Source of the DNA: Chitinophagaceae bacterium
GTDB lineage: Bacteria; Bacteroidota; Bacteroidia; Chitinophagales; Chitinophagaceae
Direction: 5' to 3'
NCBI GenBank assembly: GCA_019747455.1
Contig: JAIEQT010000207.1
Span: 1 to 5,367 of the forward strand
Length of the DNA stretch: 5,367 nucleotides
This document shows, piece after piece, positions 1 through 5,367 of the stretch. Made by a program: the position numbers and the translations under genes. The stretch's first letter is position 1, and each line of letters begins with the position of its first letter. The notes under the pieces were generated by a model. The model was not told where the DNA came from. It was given only the letters and a program-made list of their open reading frames with translations, and did not search any database.

Positions 1-575
1 GGTATAGAAGATCAGCAGCTGGCCGAGGTGGCTCTATAAATTTTGAAGAAGGGGCAGGCGGCGTAGCTTATAATAATATTATGGTGAACTGTAAATTTGG
101 TTTGCGAGTTGTACAAAATCCAATAGCTGATACTGCAAATTTAAGATATGGGTACAATTGGAATTATGCCGATTCAGTAAGCGTTGCCAGTCAATTTATT
201 CCTTCTTTATCTATTAGTACGGCCATAACACAACCGCAAGAAACTGATATTCCCAAACCCTCAACCTATTTGCCTTCAGGTTGGAAAGTTGGAGATGTTT
301 ACACCGCGCCGGCATCAATTGTAGGTTCGAATAACCCTCAGTTTATTAATGCCCCCGTACCCTTGCCTTCAGGTTTAAAACTAGCTGATATATCAACAGT
401 AGGTAGTTACAATTTTGCACTAAAGCCGAGTTCTCCTTGCGTAGGTATCGGGTTTACAGACTTTAATCCAAGAAGGGACGTTCCTGTTCATCCGTTATAT
501 GGCGCTACAGAAATTACTCCTCCGGGGAAAGATTTAGGTGCTTATCAAGTTAATGGGAGAGGAAATCAACATTAA
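1..575 (+). CDS. Right-handed parallel beta-helix protein, C-terminal part (5' end outside window)
   Basis: The reading frame is open from the first complete codon at base 3 to the TAA at 573-575, giving 190 visible residues, so the gene starts upstream of the window. An internal ATG at 81 falls mid-domain and is not the likely start. The first residues (GGSINFEEGAGGVAYNNI, then VNCKFGLRVV) have the short beta-strand and Asn/Gly-turn rhythm of a parallel beta-helix coil. The last third carries NPQFINA, then YNFALKPSSPCVGIG, then DLGAYQ. This matches the closing region of secreted beta-helix proteins of the choice-of-anchor-Q type (compare DPxFvd...ftLxpgSPaidaG...diGAyq). Such proteins are exported and often bind or cleave polysaccharide, but no catalytic residues can be assigned in this fragment. 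There is no type IX sorting domain or membrane anchor at the C-terminus. The downstream PepSY gene starts 5 bases after the stop. Family assignment is fairly secure; substrate is unknown. Confidence 0.75.
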   Translation, partial: YRRSAAGRGGSINFEEGAGGVAYNNIMVNCKFGLRVVQNPIADTANLRYGYNWNYADSVSVASQFIPSLSISTAITQPQETDIPKPSTYLPSGWKVGDVYTAPASIVGSNNPQFINAPVPLPSGLKLADISTVGSYNFALKPSSPCVGIGFTDFNPRRDVPVHPLYGATEITPPGKDLGAYQVNGRGNQH

Positions 576-580
576 TTATT

Positions 581-1129
581 ATGTGGAATTCTTTATTACA
601 AAAAGCGAGAATTGTACATAGGAAAATAGCATCTGTATTATATTTATTTTTCTTTTTTATTGCAATAACTGGCATCATGTTGGCGTGGAAAAGTATTTTC
701 ACTACTAAAATATATGAGGATAAAAGTATTCAACCAGGTAATGATATTACTAAATGGATGGCTCTACCGGTATTAGAAAAGAAAGCAGTTAATGCACTTA
801 ATGAAAAAGTAAACCGTAAATTTAAAACTGCCGAAAATTTACAATTAAAAATGGCGAAAGGCTATATCAGCTTTGCTTTTAAAGATAATTATAATGTACA
901 GCTCGATGGTGCTACCGGAAATATCATATTAATAGAAAAGAAATATGGAAGTTTAATCCAGGATATTCACGATGGAGCTATTATTGGTGATGTATTGCAT
1001 GTAAAGTCTGGCTTATCAAAAACAGTGTACTCCGTAATTATGGGATGCTCACTCTTGTTGTTAACTATTAGTGGATTTTATTTATGGTTTAAGCCTAAAC
1101 AATTGAAAAAAAACAAAGCGATACATTAA
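581..1129 (+). CDS. PepSY-associated two-helix inner-membrane protein
   Basis: This is a 182-residue membrane protein. A short basic N-terminus with the family's His-Arg pair (H13-R14) leads into TM1 at about 16-37. A periplasmic stretch of about 110 residues follows, and TM2 spans about 149-170, ending in SGFYLWFKPK and a Lys-rich cytoplasmic tail. The loop resembles a PepSY fold, with NVQLDGATGNII at about 105-116 corresponding to the usual 'yvdp.tGevl' strand. The HDG at 130-132 before TM2 is typical of the short PepSY_TM-like proteins of Bacteroidota (about 180-200 residues, so this one is full length). Larger PepSY_TM relatives often sit beside TonB-dependent siderophore receptors and are linked to iron or reductase functions; no such neighbour is visible here. 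The ATG lies 5 bases after the preceding stop and the next gene begins 11 bases after this stop, suggesting cotranscription. There is no obvious Shine-Dalgarno site. Molecular function is unproven. Confidence 0.85.
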   Translation: MWNSLLQKARIVHRKIASVLYLFFFFIAITGIMLAWKSIFTTKIYEDKSIQPGNDITKWMALPVLEKKAVNALNEKVNRKFKTAENLQLKMAKGYISFAFKDNYNVQLDGATGNIILIEKKYGSLIQDIHDGAIIGDVLHVKSGLSKTVYSVIMGCSLLLLTISGFYLWFKPKQLKKNKAIH

Positions 1130-1140
1130 TATATAACTAT

Positions 1141-2547
1141 ATGAAAATTTTTTTCTCCATTTTTTTCTGTTTTGTTATCATACATGCTAGCGGACAATTT
1201 GTTGTACCACCCTACCTTCAAGTAGGGGAGCATCCTTCTTCAACTTCACTTCGGTTACTTTGGCAAGCTACTGCTATGGATACTAGTTGGAAAGTTGAAT
1301 ATAATACCGGTAAGGAATGGATTGATGCGGAAGCTATTATAAGAACAATTATCGCTTCTAATACCACTAGTAAAATTCATCTGTATGATGCACTTTTTAG
1401 TAAACTGATTTCTGGACAACAGTTTAACTATCGAGTGTATAAAAGTAATCAGATTGCGTTTAGTGCTAACGCCATAGCACCTAAGTCTGCCAATCAGCCT
1501 TACCGTTTTATCGCCGTAGGCGATTTAGGGGCAGGTACAAAAGAATCGGTACAAATAGCTAAACGAATGTTTAGCGAAAAACCCGATTTGTTGGCAATTA
1601 GTGGAGACATCATTTATGAAAATGGATTAGTATCTGAGTATAAAACAAAATTCTGGCCAATTTACAATGCGGAAATTAAAGATTATGCTATAGGTGCCCC
1701 ACTCATGCGTTCCGTGCCATTTATGGCAGCTGTTGGTAATCACGACGCTGATACAAGAGATCTAGACAAGTATCCGGATGCTTTAGCTTTTTATCAGTTT
1801 TGGCGATTACCCTTAAATGGCCCGGTAGGAAAAGAAGGTGGTGCTTTTGTTCCCTTATTAAAAGGAAGCGAGGAGAACATCAATGCATTTAAGAATGCGT
1901 CAGGTAATCGATATCCTCGAATGACCAATTACTCTTACGATTATGGCAATTCTCATTGGACCGTTTTAGATGCTGATACTTATGTTGATTGGACGGATAG
2001 TTTATTGAAAAAATGGGTGGCTGATGATATCAATTCTTCTACTGCTACATGGAAATTTGTACTATTTAATCATCCCGGTTTTAATTCAGCTAATGAACAT
2101 TATGAGCAACAACAAATGAGAGCTTTGTCGCCCATATTTGAGAATGGACATGTTGATATTGTGTTTACCGGACATGTGCACAATTATCAGAGAACCTTTC
2201 CCATGTACTTCACCCCTTTTGGCAAAGGCACATTAATGGTTGGTGGAAAAGATGGTAAGGCGCCAAGAGGAAGAGTTATAAACGGTAAATGGAAATTGGA
2301 TAAACAATTCGATGGAATATCTTCCACGAAACCTGATGGGGTGATTTATATTGTTACAGGTGCAGGCGGACAAACACTATACAATCCTGAGCAAGAAAAA
2401 GATCCTGACACATGGCAGAAGTTTACATATAAATTCGTCTCCACTATTCATTCATTTACTGTTGTTGATGTGAATGATAAGAAATTATCATTCAAACAAG
2501 TTGACACAAAAGGTAGAATAATCGATTCTTTTAATATTATCAAATAA
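1141..2547 (+). CDS. Secreted purple acid phosphatase-like metallophosphoesterase
   Basis: The protein has 468 residues. A signal peptide is evident: MK, a hydrophobic core to about residue 16, then ASG-Q with likely cleavage near 18/19. The only Cys in it lacks a lipobox, so it is probably not a lipoprotein. Residues about 22-115 resemble the fibronectin-III-like N-terminal domain of purple acid phosphatases (PPYLQVGEHPSSTSLRLLWQ). The metallophosphoesterase domain follows with all five family blocks: GDLG (D128), GDIIY (D156, Y159), GNHD (N200, H201), NH (H311) and GHVH (H345, H347). Together they supply the complete ligand set for a dinuclear Fe(III)-M(II) centre, including the Tyr that gives these enzymes their colour. 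The expected activity is hydrolysis of phosphate monoesters outside the cytoplasm. The end, QVDTKGRIIDSFNIIK, is the family's usual closing strand, and there is no sorting domain. It starts 11 bases after the PepSY gene and is probably in its operon. Fold and ligands are read directly; the physiological substrate is unknown. Confidence 0.93.
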   Translation: MKIFFSIFFCFVIIHASGQFVVPPYLQVGEHPSSTSLRLLWQATAMDTSWKVEYNTGKEWIDAEAIIRTIIASNTTSKIHLYDALFSKLISGQQFNYRVYKSNQIAFSANAIAPKSANQPYRFIAVGDLGAGTKESVQIAKRMFSEKPDLLAISGDIIYENGLVSEYKTKFWPIYNAEIKDYAIGAPLMRSVPFMAAVGNHDADTRDLDKYPDALAFYQFWRLPLNGPVGKEGGAFVPLLKGSEENINAFKNASGNRYPRMTNYSYDYGNSHWTVLDADTYVDWTDSLLKKWVADDINSSTATWKFVLFNHPGFNSANEHYEQQQMRALSPIFENGHVDIVFTGHVHNYQRTFPMYFTPFGKGTLMVGGKDGKAPRGRVINGKWKLDKQFDGISSTKPDGVIYIVTGAGGQTLYNPEQEKDPDTWQKFTYKFVSTIHSFTVVDVNDKKLSFKQVDTKGRIIDSFNIIK

Positions 2548-2569
2548 AAAAATGATTGTATGGTTTATT

Positions 2570-5305
2570 CTACTGCTGATTATATGCTTTTATAACTGGA
2601 TTCGCTAATAACTTATCTAAGTCATCCAATTCCTTTTTCAACTCGGTCGAAAGTTCCGCATATACTTTATAAGCACCCGCAGTTGGCTTGCCTTCTCCTG
2701 TTTCAATACTTCTAACCAGTGAAGCCAGCCTATTATTTAATTTGATAGGGAAATTGAGTGGATCCTGGGAACTTTGATTTCTTACCTGGTATAAATTCTC
2801 TTCAATAGCACTAAGCTGATTAACCATATTTTTATTTGCTTCAATTACACCCGCCTTAGCCATTTTTTCCTTGATCGTTCTTATTTTAATTACAGCATCA
2901 TTGGCTTTGCTAACTTGTTGATGCGCCTTCATGGCTAATGTAAAACGTTCTTCCGCATCAGCATTTGTTACACCTTTAATTCTTGGGTCTAATTTAATTT
3001 CAAAATACTGGCTTATTGTTTTACCGGAAGCAGTTAAGCGTACTTGGTATTTACCCGGTGTTGCCAGGGGTCCTCTTACGCTACCACCCCATAAAATCAT
3101 TCCTTTAAAAGAGCTGGCATCGGGGTATCGTAGGTTCCACTCAAACCTGTTCAATCCTAATTTTACGCTTGGTGGATTAGGCTTTCTGGCATCTTCGTCA
3201 TCTTCTTCGGCAGGTTCTGCTTTGGGTTTATTTTTAGAACCAACAAAAGTTTGAATTACTTTATTGCCGGCATTCAATATTTCAATTTTTATATCTGTTG
3301 TATCTTTTAAAATATATTGAAACACCGCATTCTGTACATTCCGAACGGCATAATATGGCTTGAATAAATAGGCCGACTTACCCAGTGCTGTATCCGCGTA
3401 TTCTCTTATTGGTGCGATATCATCGAGTACATAAATAGATCTACCATGTGTACCTATGACTAAATCTTTTTCTGTAACGGCTAAATCAGATACCTGTACA
3501 TCGGGTAAATTTAGTTGAAGTGATTGCCAATGTTCCCCATCATCAAATGAAACCCAAATGCCATGCTCGGTTCCGGCATACAACAATCCTTTACGCGTAA
3601 TATCTTCTCTGATGCTATGTACATAATCATCTTCACGAATGCCTGCAATGATTTTTGTCCAATGCTTGCCATAATCATTTGTTTTCCAGATATAGGGTTT
3701 GCGATCATCCATCTGATAACGCTTCACGGCAATGTATGCAGTGGCTGCATTGTATTTAGAGGCTTCTATAATACTTACTCTAGAATTTTTAGGAAGATCC
3801 GGAGGCGTAATATTCTCCCAGGTCTTTCCACCATTTCGGGTAATATGTATCAATCCATCATCTGATCCTGCCCATATAATATTTACATCTTGCTTTGATG
3901 GTGCCAATGCAAATACAGTAGCATAAATTTCAGGCCCATTCATATCACGCGTAATAACGCCACCACTAACACCCAGTGTAGTAGTATCTGCATAGGTGAG
4001 ATCACCGCTTATTCTTTGCCAGCTTTGTCCTTCATTCATTGTCATCCAAACATGTTGTGAGCATACATATAATCTTCTGGGATCAACAGGTGAGAATACA
4101 ATGGGGAACGTCCATTGCCAACGCTCTGGTAACACTTTCGCTTCTTCACCCGAAAAAAACCTAGGATATACTTGTACATCTCTGTATTGCCCGGTAGCTC
4201 TGTTGAATCTTGTTAGTAAAGCGCCCTGACTGCCTGCATAAAATATATCCGGATTTTTAGGGTCTTGCGCAATATATCCGCTTTCACCACCACCAACGGC
4301 ATACGCATAACCGATACCGGGTTTGGTAGAATTTGTTCTGGTGGTCATATGATTCCATCCTTCACTAGGTACAGCAATAGTGCTATTATCTTGTTGGGCA
4401 CCCGCTACATGATAGGGAAAATCAGAAGTGGTAGTGATATGATATAATTGTGCGGTTGGAAAATCTTCGTCTGTCCAACTTAATCCTCCATTTACAGAAA
4501 TAGTTCCACCGCCATCATTTGTGGCTGCGAGGCGTAAAGAATCGGTAGGGTCAATCCATAGATCGTGATTATCGCCATGTGGTACGCGTATAGATTGTTT
4601 AAAACTAATGCCTCCATCAACCGATTTATAAAAATCTACATTTAAACCGTATACCACATCCTTATTCAATGGATCGGCAACTATACGAGAATAATAAAAG
4701 GCACGTTGACGTAATTTTCTTTCGTTGTTTACTAATTTCCAATTATTACCGCCATCATCTGAACGATATAATCCACCATCATTGGCTTCTACTATGGCCC
4801 ATACTCTATTGCCATCGGCAGGTGAAACAGCTACCCCAATTTTACCAACAGCGCCTTTTGGCATACCGTTATTCTTTGTAAGCTCTTTCCATGTAGCGCC
4901 TCCATCGGTAGACTTGAATAAACCGGAAGTGCCAACATCCGCCCACATTTTATAGGGCGTTCTATATACCTCCCAAATAGAAGTATAAATAGTTTCAGGA
5001 TTTTTGGGATCAATTACGAGATCGGCAGCACCGGCTTTATCTCCTTTGTACAAAATTTTATTCCAGGTTTTACCGCCATCAATTGTTTTAAAAACACCCC
5101 TTTCTTCATTAGGACCAAAAGCATGACCCAATACAGACACGTAAACAATGTCAGGATTAGTAGGATGAATACGAACGCGGGAGATAGATTGCGAATTTGC
5201 CAAACCGATATGCTTCCATGTTTTACCGGCATCGGTAGATTTGTATACACCATCGCCCTGCATAATATTTCCGCGAAACTCCGTTTCACCATGTAAGCTC
5301 CCCAT
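2570..5305 (-). CDS. Asp-box (BNR/VPS10-sortilin-like) beta-propeller protein, apparently lacking its N-terminus
   Basis: The 911 codons end in TAG. About ten Asp-box turns (S/T-x-D-x-G-x-T-W) mark propeller blades at about residues 23, 74, 132, 182, 228, 270, 422, 489, 542 and 586. Between them are HGDNHDLWIDP (about 243) and GTHGRSIYVLDD (618-629), both hallmarks of the large 'glycosyl hydrolase/VPS10 domain' proteins of Bacteroidota. A beta-sandwich-like C-terminal part follows: an acidic, Pro-rich linker (about 690-713), then NRFEWNLRYPDA and RGPLATPGKYQVRL (about 719-756), then a helical tail (about 780-905). The family is exported, usually above 1,000 residues, and despite its name has little proven enzymology; protein or glycan binding is likely. 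Here the match begins at GETEFRGN (about residue 6), without a signal peptide or the first blade(s). An in-frame TAA at 5318-5320 prevents simple extension, so 5305 is the earliest usable ATG. The gene may be a 5'-truncated pseudogene, rearranged, or misassembled. It converges on the phosphatase gene. Confidence 0.88.
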   Translation of the reverse strand: MGSLHGETEFRGNIMQGDGVYKSTDAGKTWKHIGLANSQSISRVRIHPTNPDIVYVSVLGHAFGPNEERGVFKTIDGGKTWNKILYKGDKAGAADLVIDPKNPETIYTSIWEVYRTPYKMWADVGTSGLFKSTDGGATWKELTKNNGMPKGAVGKIGVAVSPADGNRVWAIVEANDGGLYRSDDGGNNWKLVNNERKLRQRAFYYSRIVADPLNKDVVYGLNVDFYKSVDGGISFKQSIRVPHGDNHDLWIDPTDSLRLAATNDGGGTISVNGGLSWTDEDFPTAQLYHITTTSDFPYHVAGAQQDNSTIAVPSEGWNHMTTRTNSTKPGIGYAYAVGGGESGYIAQDPKNPDIFYAGSQGALLTRFNRATGQYRDVQVYPRFFSGEEAKVLPERWQWTFPIVFSPVDPRRLYVCSQHVWMTMNEGQSWQRISGDLTYADTTTLGVSGGVITRDMNGPEIYATVFALAPSKQDVNIIWAGSDDGLIHITRNGGKTWENITPPDLPKNSRVSIIEASKYNAATAYIAVKRYQMDDRKPYIWKTNDYGKHWTKIIAGIREDDYVHSIREDITRKGLLYAGTEHGIWVSFDDGEHWQSLQLNLPDVQVSDLAVTEKDLVIGTHGRSIYVLDDIAPIREYADTALGKSAYLFKPYYAVRNVQNAVFQYILKDTTDIKIEILNAGNKVIQTFVGSKNKPKAEPAEEDDEDARKPNPPSVKLGLNRFEWNLRYPDASSFKGMILWGGSVRGPLATPGKYQVRLTASGKTISQYFEIKLDPRIKGVTNADAEERFTLAMKAHQQVSKANDAVIKIRTIKEKMAKAGVIEANKNMVNQLSAIEENLYQVRNQSSQDPLNFPIKLNNRLASLVRSIETGEGKPTAGAYKVYAELSTELKKELDDLDKLLANPVIKAYNQQ

Positions 5306-5367
5306 TTTTAGTACAGTTTAAAAGTAGAATATTTTCTTTTCATTCATTGATTTAGTTCTATCGGGTG
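5306..5367 (-). other. Leader region of the - strand gene, with a stop-interrupted in-frame start
   Basis: Read on the - strand, these 62 AT-rich bases lie before the ATG of the Asp-box protein gene. In the same frame, an ATG at 5345-5347 opens MNEKKIFYF and is closed by TAA at 5318-5320, four codons before the annotated start. A basic start followed by a hydrophobic stretch resembles the beginning of an export signal. A one-base TAA-to-TTA difference would join it to the main frame (925 codons). The other two - strand frames contain stops and show no propeller homology. A weak TAnnTTT-like promoter element (5319-5326) overlaps this stop but has no matching -33 element. Confidence 0.4.

Noticed and set aside
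1141..1206. Cys at residue 10 of the phosphatase signal peptide, considered as a lipoprotein anchor.
   Set aside because: The residues before it (SIFF) do not form a lipobox, and the Cys lies inside the hydrophobic core. A standard signal peptidase I site (ASG-Q) follows.
2543..2569. AATAAA (2543-2548) and TTTATT (2564-2569) form an inverted repeat in the 22-base gap between the convergent stop codons, a possible shared terminator.
   Set aside because: The stem is only six A/T pairs with a 15-base loop and no GC core, so it is too weak to call a terminator in AT-rich DNA.
2931..4955. Several open frames of 60-107 codons on the + strand, and two - strand frames of 60 and 65 codons, inside the Asp-box protein gene.
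   Set aside because: They lie entirely within the strongly supported 911-codon gene, show no recognisable domain, and their composition follows from the codons of the other frame.
5014..5292. A 92-codon - strand frame beginning MVKRSFAEIL near the 5' end of the Asp-box gene, possibly the product of a frameshift.
   Set aside because: It is the +1 shadow of the real frame, which carries the Asp-box motifs (STDAGKTW, TIDGGKTW) over the same bases. The shadow has no family resemblance.
5319..5326. TACTTTTA on the - strand resembles the Bacteroidota -7 promoter element TAnnTTTG.
   Set aside because: The final G is missing, no TTG-type -33 element lies at the right distance, and such words are common by chance in AT-rich sequence.
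5325..5337. Near-palindrome AGAATATTTTCT near the right edge, considered as an operator or insertion-sequence end.
   Set aside because: It is short, imperfect and all but two pairs are A/T. There is no second copy, target duplication or transposase nearby.

Overview
The window looks like chromosomal DNA from a Bacteroidota bacterium, most plausibly a Chitinophagaceae-like member of the Sphingobacteriia/Chitinophagia. The reasons are AT-rich sequence, A/T-rich start regions without clear Shine-Dalgarno sites, and three protein types common in that phylum: a short two-helix PepSY-type membrane protein, a secreted purple-acid-phosphatase-type enzyme, and a very large Asp-box (BNR/VPS10-like) protein. 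The taxonomic call is inferred from gene content and style; no rRNA or tRNA is present to confirm it.

Layout. On the + strand three genes run head to tail with gaps of only 5 and 11 bases, as expected for one transcript. They are the 3' end of a right-handed beta-helix surface or secreted protein (cut by the window edge), a small PepSY-associated two-helix membrane protein (581-1129), and an exported purple acid phosphatase-like metallophosphoesterase with every metal ligand of the family in place (1141-2547). On the - strand, converging on the phosphatase with 22 bases between the stop codons, lies a 911-codon Asp-box/VPS10 beta-propeller protein (2570-5305). It fills the right half of the window.

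How the genes work together. The + strand genes could form an extracytoplasmic module: a secreted beta-helix protein that may bind or cleave polysaccharide, an inner-membrane PepSY protein, and a periplasmic or secreted phosphatase releasing phosphate from organic esters. This linkage is inferred from spacing only. The - strand gene belongs to a family normally exported and normally carrying an extra N-terminal segment.

The most notable point is the 5' end of that - strand gene. Its recognisable family sequence begins abruptly at about residue 6, inside a propeller repeat. There is no signal peptide, and an in-frame TAA lies 12 bases before the ATG. A short in-frame stretch before that stop reads like the start of an export signal (MNEKKIFYF). 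The gene therefore looks 5'-deleted or rearranged, or the sequence is misassembled there. I found no CRISPR, tRNA, rRNA, transposase, integrase or convincing new multi-gene system in the window.
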